DNA of 8,270 nucleotides from Clostridia bacterium (GTDB lineage Bacteria; Bacillota_A; Clostridia; Christensenellales; Aristaeellaceae), in the NCBI GenBank assembly GCA_017530275.1, contig JAFXMP010000047.1:1-8270 (forward strand). The letters are read 5' to 3'. The position numbers were made by a program, and so were the translations under genes. Below are positions 1-6,730 of the stretch, piece after piece. The notes beneath the pieces were generated by a model, which saw only the letters and a list, made by a program, of their open reading frames with translations, searched no databases and was not told where the DNA came from. Within the stretch, counting starts at the first letter, position 1, and the number at the start of each line of letters is the position of its first letter.

Positions 1-475
1 CCACATGCTTGTTCAGGATTTTTTCCAGGTAGAAATCCTTCACCGCGGCGTTGACGGTCAGGCCCGCGTTTTCCAGCGCGGCCACCAGATCCACCGCGTC
101 GGCGTTGCCCGCTTTCAGGTCGCCGTTGGCGTAGGGATAGGGGGCGTAAGCGGCCAGGCCGAAGAGCACCACTTCCCTGTCCTTGGAAAGCGGCAGCACG
201 CCGTTGTCATTCTTCATGACCACGGTGCCTTCCTCGCCCTCCCGGATGGCCAGGGCCTTGGCGGCGGCCATCATGTCCTCGATGGTGGCGTAGTCCTTCT
301 GGAACCGGGCCGCGCTTTCATCGTTGATGGTCACGTAGCTGCTGGTGCCCAGCATGCCGTCGAGCTGGCTGCGGTAGTTCTCCGTGATGCCAGCGCCCAA
401 GCTGGAAACCACGAACAGGCAGGCCATCAGCGCCGCCAGGCCCCGGAACAGGGAAGCAAATTTCTGGGATTTCAT
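1..475 (-). CDS. Glycoside hydrolase family 3 enzyme, N-terminal part (cut by window edge)
   Basis: The 158 codons seen start at 475 and run off the left edge with no stop. Residues 82-96 (EGTVVMKNDNGVLPL) are the hallmark opening of the GH3 C-terminal alpha/beta domain, normally found after the (beta/alpha)8 barrel. Here it sits near the N-terminus, the reversed domain order known in some clostridial and Ruminococcus beta-glucosidases, so the barrel with the catalytic Asp should lie off the window. Residues 5-29 form a basic-then-hydrophobic segment (FASLFRGLAALMACLFVVSSLGAG, written here in part from residue 6), read as a membrane anchor or signal peptide; Cys19 lies inside the hydrophobic stretch, so a lipoprotein is unlikely. 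AAAGGA sits 11 nt before the ATG at 475; an in-frame ATG at 487 directly abuts that site and is less likely. It is the third gene of the leftward group. Activity is probably beta-glucosidase or beta-xylosidase; the substrate cannot be told. Confidence 0.85.
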   Translation of the reverse strand, partial: MKSQKFASLFRGLAALMACLFVVSSLGAGITENYRSQLDGMLGTSSYVTINDESAARFQKDYATIEDMMAAAKALAIREGEEGTVVMKNDNGVLPLSKDREVVLFGLAAYAPYPYANGDLKAGNADAVDLVAALENAGLTVNAAVKDFYLEKILNKHV

Positions 476-497
476 GCGATGCTTCATCCTTTCTTTT

Positions 498-516
498 GGA
501 TGGTTTCATGCCATCC
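498..516 (-). other. Small hairpin in the GH3 leader
   Basis: GGATGG (minus-strand sense) and CCATCC form a perfect 6-bp stem with a 7-nt loop, CATGAAA. It lies between a strong ribosome-binding site (528-534) and the weaker one just before the GH3 start, and the loop exposes an AUG in another frame. It could tune translation, but a 6-bp stem can arise by chance. Confidence 0.35.
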
Positions 517-534
517 TGATTTGGGTTCCTCCTT
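506..534 (-). promoter_or_regulatory. Strong ribosome site followed by a start-stop minicistron ahead of GH3
   Basis: On the minus strand a near-perfect AAGGAGG (534-528) is followed 13 nt later by ATG GCA TGA (514-506). The reading frame is that of the GH3 gene, whose own start is 31 nt beyond the TGA. The strong site is therefore about 40-50 nt too far from the GH3 start to serve it directly. It may drive a two-codon leader that feeds ribosomes to the GH3 start, or be what is left of a longer N-terminus broken by the TGA. Confidence 0.35.
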
Positions 535-540
535 ATAAAA

Positions 541-561
541 TGAATACGGGATGCCCCGCAT
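541..561 (-). terminator. Intercistronic hairpin between GH43 and GH3, weak terminator or processing site
   Basis: Read on the minus strand, ATGCGGG and CCCGTAT pair as a 7-bp stem (one G-U) around a GCAT tetraloop (561-544). It starts 22 nt after the GH43 stop. What follows is TCATTTTATAAGG, a broken T tract, so full termination is doubtful. A partial terminator or an RNA-stability hairpin that lowers GH3 expression relative to the two upstream genes is the best reading. Confidence 0.4.
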
Positions 562-583
562 CACTTCCAAAAGAAATGGGGTG

Positions 584-2050
584 TCAGTTCAGATCAAAGG
601 ACAGGAAATCGAAGGTGCCGCCCTTACCCTCCACGCTGAAATACAGGGCTTCCTTTTCGGAAAGACCGGCGGGCAATTTGCCGGTAAAGGCTTTTTCCTG
701 CAAGGCGGTTTCCACAGGGATGCGGCAGACAGGTTCCCCGTTTTCCTGGGCCCTGACGGTGACAGTACAGCCGTTGCCGTAGCCCTGGAGATGTACGGTG
801 ATTTCTTTCGAGTCCCGCAGATCAAAATACTTAAAGCCCACGGTGCAGCCGGTACAGAAGTTGGACACATATTGCTCCGGCCCTTCCTCCCGATCCTTGC
901 CCTTCTGGGTCAGGAAGGGGTTGTCTGCCTTGGGATATTTGATCATGCTCATGAACCGTGTGCCGCTTTTGCCGTACACGTTGCAGGCGATGTAAGAGGG
1001 ATAGCTGCCCTTGCCGGACAGGGGCGCTCCGTTCAGGCCGCAGGAGGTCATTTCCGCCTGATAGAACTTCCCGTCCTCAAAGCGGATTTCTTCGGCGCAG
1101 GCTTGGCGCGAGCTCTGCTTCCGGTTGGAATGTCGGTGATAGAAAATGTAATACTTGCCGCCTATTTCGATCAGGCTACCGTGGGTGTTGCCGGTGCACA
1201 TCCGGGCGTGCTTCACGTCCGGCACGCCGGGCAGGCCCACGTCCCCGCAGGAGACCAGGATGCCGCCGTACCGGAAGCCCCCGTCAGGCCTGTCGCTCAC
1301 CGCGTAGCATAGATTATGGCTGTTCAGAGAGCTGTAAATGAAGTAATACTTACCATTGAATTTGCGCATGGAACTGGCTTCTCCGAAGGGCTGTTCCTCA
1401 AAAGCCGTGCCTTTGGCCTCGTCCCCGGTCAGCACGCCGATATAACGGAGTTCGTCCCCGGAAATCACGGTGAGCATATCCTTCGTATCCAGTTCAAAGA
1501 ACATGGGGCCCTTTTTCGTGGGGGCGGAACCGTCCAGAAGGATGGGGTTGCCGCCAAAGGCAAAGCCGGTATACAGGTACAGCCGCCCGTCCTCGTCCAT
1601 GAGGCAGCCGGGGTCGAACTGGAAGGGCTCGTTCCGTTTACCGATGGGCGTGCCGTCCTGATATTTCACATAGCCATAAAATTCGTACTTTCCGGCAGGC
1701 TCGTCGCATACCGCCACGGAAATCATTTTCGTACCGCCCATGAAGTAATAAAGGTAATACCGTCCGTCCGGGCCTGCCACCATGTCCGGTGCGGCCAGGC
1801 CATTGGTCAGGCGCACTTTGGGCGCGGCGGGGTCTTGTTCCCGCTTGTAGATACAACCGTGATACGTCCAGTTGCCCAGATCATCCACCGGGGCAGACCA
1901 GCACACGTAATCTCCCAAACAGAAGTTCAGGCCGTTGAACAGGTCATGGGAACCATACACATATACCCTGCCGTTCACAATGTGGGGCTCGGCGTCCGGC
2001 ACATATTCCCAGCTGGGCAGATAGGGGTTAAAGGCTTGCCTGGTCTTCAT
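584..2050 (-). CDS. GH43 family glycosidase with C-terminal CBM6-like domain
   Basis: A 488-residue protein. The opening NPYLPSWEYVPDAEPH and VYVYGSHD are typical of GH43 five-bladed beta-propellers, which release arabinose or xylose with inversion. By motif position, Asp19 (VPDAEPH) should be the base, Asp146 (FDPGCLMDEDGRLYLYTG) the pKa modulator and Glu224 (FGEASSMRKFNGKYYFIYS) the acid; His290 in NTHGSL matches the conserved propeller histidine. Residues about 385-488 look like a CBM6-type beta-sandwich (YVSNFCTGCTVGFKYFD, then VHLQGYGNGCTVTVRA). There is no signal peptide, so it is probably cytoplasmic and acts on imported oligosaccharides. AAGGAGG lies 8 nt before the ATG and overlaps the stop of the upstream GH78-like gene, 13 nt away, implying one mRNA and coupled translation. 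Family assignment is firm; beta-xylosidase versus alpha-L-arabinofuranosidase is open. Confidence 0.92.
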   Translation of the reverse strand: MKTRQAFNPYLPSWEYVPDAEPHIVNGRVYVYGSHDLFNGLNFCLGDYVCWSAPVDDLGNWTYHGCIYKREQDPAAPKVRLTNGLAAPDMVAGPDGRYYLYYFMGGTKMISVAVCDEPAGKYEFYGYVKYQDGTPIGKRNEPFQFDPGCLMDEDGRLYLYTGFAFGGNPILLDGSAPTKKGPMFFELDTKDMLTVISGDELRYIGVLTGDEAKGTAFEEQPFGEASSMRKFNGKYYFIYSSLNSHNLCYAVSDRPDGGFRYGGILVSCGDVGLPGVPDVKHARMCTGNTHGSLIEIGGKYYIFYHRHSNRKQSSRQACAEEIRFEDGKFYQAEMTSCGLNGAPLSGKGSYPSYIACNVYGKSGTRFMSMIKYPKADNPFLTQKGKDREEGPEQYVSNFCTGCTVGFKYFDLRDSKEITVHLQGYGNGCTVTVRAQENGEPVCRIPVETALQEKAFTGKLPAGLSEKEALYFSVEGKGGTFDFLSFDLN

Positions 2051-2058
2051 GTGCGATT

Positions 2059-2066
2059 CCTCCTTA
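2059..2066 (-). promoter_or_regulatory. Ribosome site of GH43 overlapping the stop of the GH78-like gene
   Basis: TAAGGAGG on the minus strand contains both the TAA stop of the upstream gene (2066-2064) and the AAGGAGG site (2065-2059) for the GH43 ATG at 2050. Ribosomes finishing the first gene would sit on the start region of the second, so the two products are probably made in a linked ratio. Confidence 0.8.
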
Positions 2067-3602
2067 GATGAAATATCGGTCGATGATATACGCTGGCGTG
2101 CAGCTCCATGCGTGGCAATAGCTGTTCACGATCATGCCGCCATAAGGAGATGCGTGCAAGTCGGACGGGTCGTAGCATTCCCAGAAGGTGTCGGCCCCCG
2201 CGTTCAGCATCCCGCCCCAATAAGCCCGCACGTGTTTTTCCGCTGTTTCCTTCAAACCCGCTTTCAGCAGCGCCGTTACATAATAATGGTGCATGTAAGG
2301 CGTCGCCATCCGAGGCGCGCCGGGCATTTTCAGTGCTTTTTCAAAGGCGACGTGCGCCTTGCCGTCCGGCATCACGCCCGCCAGGGTCAGCCACACCTGG
2401 GTGTGAATGGAAATCTGCCCGTCGGACAGAAAGCATTGTTCTTCCTCTGACCAGAAATGCTTGAGCGCCGCTTCCCGCAGGTTGGCCATCCGGTTTTCAT
2501 AGGCGGTCTGCCTCTTTCCGTTTCCCGCCCGCGAACACAGCGACGCGCAGGCGTCCAGAGAAAGGATCAGTACACCCTGCAAAGCGGCGGTGCGGTCGAG
2601 CAAGTCGCTCCAATCAATGAAGCCCACTTTCCCGGCGTCCGATTTCAGTACGTTTTCGGTGTTCAGCCAATGGTTAAGCACCCAATCCGCCTGCTCCAAA
2701 GCGGGTTCCAGCAAATCTGCCAGCGCTTCTATGTCGCCGGTTTCAGCCAGGTATTCTTCCAGCGCCACGGGATAAAGCAGGGCGTAGTCCATCAAATAAG
2801 TATCGTCCGCGACCGGTTCCGGAGAAGTGAACACGTTGGCGCTCATGCGCCCATCCGGAAACCGGGTACCAGCGAACAGGTACAGGCAGCGCTTGATCAC
2901 ATCTAAACTGCGGAAGGAAACATAACTCGTAAGCGCTTCCAGCCTGAGGTCACCTAACCACAACCGCTGGTCGCGCTTGGGCCCGTCCTCCAGCACGTCC
3001 TGGGTACATTCGGCCAGGGTACGCAGGCTGGCGTCGTAAATGCGCTTGAGTTCTCCGTCTGGGAAGCGCTTTTCGGGAACATTTGCCCAGTTTGCCGCGC
3101 TTTCGGCCCGGCACATCATGTCCTTGAGCACCAGTTGATATTTTGGCGAGGTATCCAGAACTGTGAGGTGCACATAGCGGAAGGCGTACCGCCGTGGCAA
3201 TGTGATTACCGCTGGCAGCTTGTCCAGGTGAAGCCTTTCCTGCTGGATCCAGCTGCGGGACAGCCAGCCATGATAATCCTCCGGGTTTTCCGTCAGTTCC
3301 CCTGCCATTTCCGCAAAATCCAACTGGATAAACGCGGGCGCGTCCTGATGAGACCCCGCGGTGGAAAGATTCAGCGTCAGCCGTCCCACCAGATGCCGCC
3401 CGAAGTCCATAAGTACCTGATCGCCCCGATACAGCGGACGGGCTGAAAGGGATTCTGTCGCCACCGTTTCCCCGTTGACGTGGCAGACTGGGGGAATCGG
3501 ATAATCCGTATATCGCAGGGCCGGTTTCAGCGCTTCCGCTTTTGCCAGCAGGCGCGAATCGCTGCGGGGCTGAAAGTCCGGGATAATGGAGATCAGTTCC
3601 AT
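2064..3602 (-). CDS. Compact GH78-like alpha-L-rhamnosidase
   Basis: A 512-residue protein, first gene of the leftward group. Residues about 63-150 resemble the beta-sandwich just before the GH78 barrel (VLMDFGRHLVGRLTLNL, later FRYVHLTVLD). Residues about 180-510 resemble the (alpha/alpha)6 barrel. Asp206, Asp211 and Asp218 in EDGPKRDQRLWLGD align with the D-x4-E/D-x6-D substrate-binding set of GH78 (from memory D567, E572, D579 of Bacillus RhaB), and Glu475 in ADTFWE with the general base near its C-terminus; CHAWSCTPAYII (496-507) is also typical. Typical GH78 proteins run about 700-1100 residues, so this lacks the extra N-terminal domains. No signal peptide is seen, so it is likely cytoplasmic. 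The start is supported by GAAAGGTG 7 nt before the ATG. Expected reaction: removal of terminal alpha-L-rhamnose. A related six-hairpin glycosidase with another specificity is possible. Confidence 0.8.
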   Translation of the reverse strand: MELISIIPDFQPRSDSRLLAKAEALKPALRYTDYPIPPVCHVNGETVATESLSARPLYRGDQVLMDFGRHLVGRLTLNLSTAGSHQDAPAFIQLDFAEMAGELTENPEDYHGWLSRSWIQQERLHLDKLPAVITLPRRYAFRYVHLTVLDTSPKYQLVLKDMMCRAESAANWANVPEKRFPDGELKRIYDASLRTLAECTQDVLEDGPKRDQRLWLGDLRLEALTSYVSFRSLDVIKRCLYLFAGTRFPDGRMSANVFTSPEPVADDTYLMDYALLYPVALEEYLAETGDIEALADLLEPALEQADWVLNHWLNTENVLKSDAGKVGFIDWSDLLDRTAALQGVLILSLDACASLCSRAGNGKRQTAYENRMANLREAALKHFWSEEEQCFLSDGQISIHTQVWLTLAGVMPDGKAHVAFEKALKMPGAPRMATPYMHHYYVTALLKAGLKETAEKHVRAYWGGMLNAGADTFWECYDPSDLHASPYGGMIVNSYCHAWSCTPAYIIDRYFI

Positions 3603-3660
3603 GTGTGAGCACCTTTCGTCGAAGGAATTTAAAAAACGGGTAAATCATTTTTCGATTTCT

Positions 3661-3694
3661 ATTATACAGAAAAAAACGCTTTGCGCTATGTCTA
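3661..3694 (-). promoter_or_regulatory. Probable promoter of the leftward glycosidase operon
   Basis: The minus strand has a perfect -10 box TATAAT (3666-3661) preceded directly by TG, giving an expected RNA start near 3654 and a leader of about 50 nt before the GH78-like ATG. No good -35 box lies at 16-18 nt; the nearest, TAGACA (3694-3689), is 22 nt away. A strong -10 with a poor -35 is what an activator-dependent promoter looks like, and a GCGCAAA motif sits in the -35 zone (3686-3680). Confidence 0.55.
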
Positions 3695-3799
3695 TTTTTG
3701 ATCTGTTTAACTGATTTATTTTAAGATTTCAATTGTTCTAAATGTTATTTCGGGGATATAATAATCCATTTTCATTTTTAAAATTTATTTTGCGCAAAA
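3680..3799. repeat. TTTGCGC half-site and TTTTGCGCAAAA palindrome in the divergent control region
   Basis: TTTTGCGCAAAA at 3788-3799 is a perfect 12-bp palindrome ending 3 bp before the -35 box of the regulator promoter. The 7-mer TTTGCGC within it (3789-3795) recurs at 3680-3686, in the -35 zone of the leftward promoter. The copies are 109 bp apart, start to start. These are the best candidates for operators of the neighbouring AraC-type regulator, one by each divergent promoter. The link to the regulator is inference. Confidence 0.45.
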
Positions 3800-3802
3800 G
3801 AA

Positions 3803-3831
3803 TTGACAGAAAGTCAAAACGCATGTATACT
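3803..3831 (+). promoter_or_regulatory. Sigma-A-type promoter of the regulator-transporter-fucO group
   Basis: TTGACA (3803-3808) and TATACT (3826-3831) are separated by exactly 17 bp, a near-consensus housekeeping promoter. RNA would start near 3838, leaving a leader of about 20 nt that carries the AAAGGGGGGAG ribosome site (3844-3854) for the ATG at 3858. TTGAC and GTCAA (3803-3807, 3813-3817) form an inverted repeat over the -35 box, which could be a repressor site. Confidence 0.85.
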
Positions 3832-3857
3832 GAGTTTATCATGAAAGGGGGGAGTGT

Positions 3858-4901
3858 ATGGATGAAACACGGGTGATGGCCCAATTGTGCGCCCTCAATG
3901 AAAGCGAACTGTTCTATCGGAATTACCGCCTGGCGAAGTTTTCTCCCAGTGGATTTGAAGCGTTTCTGAAGCAGATCGACCCGGAACAAGTACGGCGGCT
4001 GGATTTGATCGTTCCCGAATGGCCGGACACCATCCAATCGGAATACCTGGACAACCAGTTCTTTTCTCCTGATCGTAAGGTTGGCATCCATGTGTTCAAG
4101 CACAACTGCTACACCCCGCCGATCCCCCACCGCCATAATTTCTTTGAATTGTTTTACGTGCTGGAGGGCCGGTGCGCCCATCAGGTGCGCGACCATACTT
4201 CCACGATGACCACGGGCGATCTGTGCTTCATCCAACCACGCGTCACCCACGCCCTGGACGTGAGCGATGAAAGCGTCATTATCGACGTGCTCATCCGCAA
4301 GTCTACCTTCCGGCATTACTTCTACAGCATCCTCCAGGGTGACAACCTGCTGGCGAATTTCTTCATGAGCACGCTTTACAGCGAACGGGGTATCGACTAC
4401 CTGATTTTCCACACCGGGGACGATATGGATCTGCACCGGGCCTTTGTGGAGCTGTGCGGCGAATTCATGGAACGGCAGGATTACTATTCCATGCTGGTGA
4501 ACGCCATTGTGACAAAGATTTTCGTGCTGCTGCTGCGAAAATATATGAACGCCTGCGATCTGCCCAAGGATCAGCTTCATGAATCTCAATCCGCTGTGCG
4601 CATCGCACGGTATCTCCAGACCAACGCCGCCACCGCCACCTTAGGCGGTATGGCCGCGGAATTCCACTACACCCCGGAATACGCCTCCCGCCTCATCAAG
4701 CAGATGACGGGGCAGACCTTCATTCAGCTGCTCACCACTGTCAGGATGGAAAACGCCGAAAAGCTGCTTAGGGATACAGCCATGCCCGTAGCGGACATTG
4801 CCGCCGCCGTGGGCTACGAGAGCAGCGAGCACTTCATTCGCACCTTCCGCAAGCATGTGGGCATGACCCCAAGCGGCTATCGGCAGAAAAAACGGGCGTA
4901 G
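3858..4901 (+). CDS. AraC-family transcriptional regulator with N-terminal cupin sensor
   Basis: A 347-residue protein. Residues about 75-135 form a cupin-type sugar-sensing fold: PPIPHRHNFFELFYVLEG (87-104, with His91, His93, Glu97) and TTGDLCFIQPRVTHAL (118-133, with His131), the arrangement common in AraC regulators of sugar operons. Residues about 243-343 are the paired helix-turn-helix domain: LGGMAAEFHYTPEYASRLIK (262-281) is the first motif, and VADIAAAVGY through FRKHVGMTPSGYR (311-342) gives the second plus the family signature. The start is set by a G-rich ribosome site (3844-3854); a nearby ATG at 3862 is out of frame. It stands back to back with the glycosidase genes and leads the transporter group, so it probably controls both. 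The inducer is unknown; rhamnose or a rhamnose-containing oligosaccharide is a reasonable guess. Activator rather than repressor is suggested by the weak -35 of the leftward promoter. Confidence 0.93.
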   Translation: MDETRVMAQLCALNESELFYRNYRLAKFSPSGFEAFLKQIDPEQVRRLDLIVPEWPDTIQSEYLDNQFFSPDRKVGIHVFKHNCYTPPIPHRHNFFELFYVLEGRCAHQVRDHTSTMTTGDLCFIQPRVTHALDVSDESVIIDVLIRKSTFRHYFYSILQGDNLLANFFMSTLYSERGIDYLIFHTGDDMDLHRAFVELCGEFMERQDYYSMLVNAIVTKIFVLLLRKYMNACDLPKDQLHESQSAVRIARYLQTNAATATLGGMAAEFHYTPEYASRLIKQMTGQTFIQLLTTVRMENAEKLLRDTAMPVADIAAAVGYESSEHFIRTFRKHVGMTPSGYRQKKRA

Positions 4902-4936
4902 CATCAAAAAGCATACATACAGAAAGGATGATTCCC

Positions 4937-6715
4937 ATGAGCCAAACCAAGCAAAGTTTCTTTGACAAGCTGCCCAGCCTGATCAAAAAGTCCAATGTGA
5001 CGCTCTTCCCGGAAGGCGCCATCGGCTACCTGATCGGGCCCACCCTGGCGTTGGTCGCAAATTCCATCCTGGCGAATTACTTCAATAAATACATGACCGA
5101 CGTGCTGAACATCAACAGTTGGGCCAGCGAATTCTTCAAATGGCTGCCCGTGGTGTCGGTCATTTTCGTGGTGCTGGGCAACATCATCGTGGGCCGTCTC
5201 ATGGACAAGAGCTCCTCCCGGGCGGGTAAGGCGCGGCCCCTGCTGTTGATCTCCGTGCCCATTTCCTTCCTGGCGCTCTTGATCCTGTTCGTGATCTCCC
5301 CCTTAGCGACGGACACCATCAATACACAAGGCCAATCCTTGGCCCTGGTGTGCATCGCCATCGGGTATAACCTGTGGTTCGCCATCGCCTATCCCATGTA
5401 CTACACGCCCCACGCAGCCCTGGTAAACCTGTCCACCCGCAACAGCAAGGACAGGACGCTGCTGGCCACCCTGTCCAACGCCACGGCGCTTGCCGCCATG
5501 GGCCTTTCCACCATGATCCTGCCCTTCTTCCTGTCGCTTTTGTTCGTGCCCCAGACCACCAACCTGCCCGAAGGAGCAGTGCTGCTGGAAAGCGGCGAAT
5601 ACGCCCTGAACGGCGCGGTGCTCTATGACGCACAGGCTTCCTACGCCCACTGGAAAATCTTCGTGATCGCCCTGACCGCCATTACCGTGGTGGGCGCGCT
5701 GGTGGAATTCATGTTCACCCGGGAGCGCGTCACCGAGGAATCCATGAACCAGGGCGAAAGCGCCGCCCCCAAAAAAGCACTGCCCATCAGCCAGCAGGCG
5801 AAGATTTGCTTTGCCGATAAGTTCTGGATCATCATGATGGTGTTCTTCTTCTGCTTCCAGCTGGGCGGCATGGCGAAGAACGTGAGCCAGCTCTACTTCT
5901 GCCAGGCCATGTTCCCCAACGCCGACGGCGTATACACCATTGCCAACGGCGGCAACATTTCCGGCTTCCTGGCCATCATCGGCGCTATCCCCACTGCCGT
6001 GGGCATGGTGGCGGCTCCCATCCTGGCGGGCAAGATCGGCAAAGGCAAGGCCATCTTCTGCGGCGCGATCTTAGCCGTGGCGGGCGGCCTTCTGGGCTTG
6101 ATCGCCCCCACGAATCTGGTGCTGGTGTACGTTTCCTTCATCCTCAAAGCCCTGGGCTCCACACCCGCCATGTACCTTTCCATGGCGCTGCTGGCTGACG
6201 TGCTGGATCATCAGGAAGCCATTCACGGCCAGCGAACCGACGGCTTGACCATGACCATCTACGGCGCGATCATGGCTGGCATGACCGGCGTGGCCACCGG
6301 CATCCTGAACATCGTGCTCTCCAACGTAGGCTACGCTGCGGACAACATTTCCTCCGCGGCCATCCGCGGGGCCATGCCCTGGGTGTTCATCGGCGTGGAA
6401 ACCTTCTGCTATGCGGTGATCTTCCTGTTCTTCCTCTTCATGGGCGTGGAAAAGTTCGGAAAGTTCGACCATGAAGCCATCGTGATCGACCAGAAAGCCG
6501 CCGCGGCCAAAGAGGGCAGGACGTATGTTTCCGCGGAAGAAAAGATTCGTCTTGAAGAAGGCGAGGAAGCCTACCAGGCGGAACTGAAGCGCCAGGCCGA
6601 CGCCAAAGCCGCAGAAGAAAAGCGCCTGTCCAACCCAGACGAGGCAAAGAAGGACGCCGCCGTCCGCCAGGAATTCAACGCCCTGCGCAAGGCACACGGA
6701 AAACAGGAAATCTGA
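4937..6715 (+). CDS. GPH-family (MFS) sugar:cation symporter with charged C-terminal tail
   Basis: A 592-residue membrane protein with about 12 hydrophobic helices between residues 28 and 503. GRLMDKSSSRAGKARPLLL (86-104) matches the loop 2-3 motif of glycoside-pentoside-hexuronide symporters (G-R-x-x-D, then R-x-G-K/R-x-R-P); the loop 4-5 segment LVNLSTRNSKDRTLLATLSN and the loop 10-11 segment ADVLDHQEAIHGQRTDGL are also family features. It should import the oligosaccharide or monosaccharide used by the locus, driven by H+ or Na+. Two additions stand out: an outward loop of about 35 residues between helices 5 and 6 (about 204-238), and an 85-residue Glu/Lys/Ala-rich cytoplasmic tail (about 507-592), making it longer than the usual 440-500. 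AAAGGA (4923-4928) lies 8 nt before the ATG at 4937; the in-frame ATG at 4928 overlaps that site and is less likely. It follows the regulator gene by 35 nt with no hairpin between. Confidence 0.92.
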   Translation: MSQTKQSFFDKLPSLIKKSNVTLFPEGAIGYLIGPTLALVANSILANYFNKYMTDVLNINSWASEFFKWLPVVSVIFVVLGNIIVGRLMDKSSSRAGKARPLLLISVPISFLALLILFVISPLATDTINTQGQSLALVCIAIGYNLWFAIAYPMYYTPHAALVNLSTRNSKDRTLLATLSNATALAAMGLSTMILPFFLSLLFVPQTTNLPEGAVLLESGEYALNGAVLYDAQASYAHWKIFVIALTAITVVGALVEFMFTRERVTEESMNQGESAAPKKALPISQQAKICFADKFWIIMMVFFFCFQLGGMAKNVSQLYFCQAMFPNADGVYTIANGGNISGFLAIIGAIPTAVGMVAAPILAGKIGKGKAIFCGAILAVAGGLLGLIAPTNLVLVYVSFILKALGSTPAMYLSMALLADVLDHQEAIHGQRTDGLTMTIYGAIMAGMTGVATGILNIVLSNVGYAADNISSAAIRGAMPWVFIGVETFCYAVIFLFFLFMGVEKFGKFDHEAIVIDQKAAAAKEGRTYVSAEEKIRLEEGEEAYQAELKRQADAKAAEEKRLSNPDEAKKDAAVRQEFNALRKAHGKQEI

Positions 6716-6730
6716 TACTTTTTTGATACT

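Noticed and set aside
318..509. Minus-strand frame of 63 codons starting at the ATG in the hairpin loop
   Set aside because: It overlaps the GH3 start in another frame and has no family signature; the GH3 reading has a clear domain motif.
2950..3648. Minus-strand open frame of 232 codons extending upstream of the GH78-like gene
   Set aside because: Low-complexity, Gly/Arg/Pro-rich product in the shadow frame of the GH78-like gene; no ribosome site.
3672..3690. Possible CcpA (cre) site, core AAAGCG with T run, near the leftward promoter
   Set aside because: The flanking TG and CA of the cre consensus are absent on both strands, so the match is too weak to call.
3733..3762. Alternative plus-strand promoter TTGTTC-18-TATAAT
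   Set aside because: The -35 match is poor and the DNA is very AT-rich; the TTGACA-17-TATACT promoter 70 bp downstream is far better.
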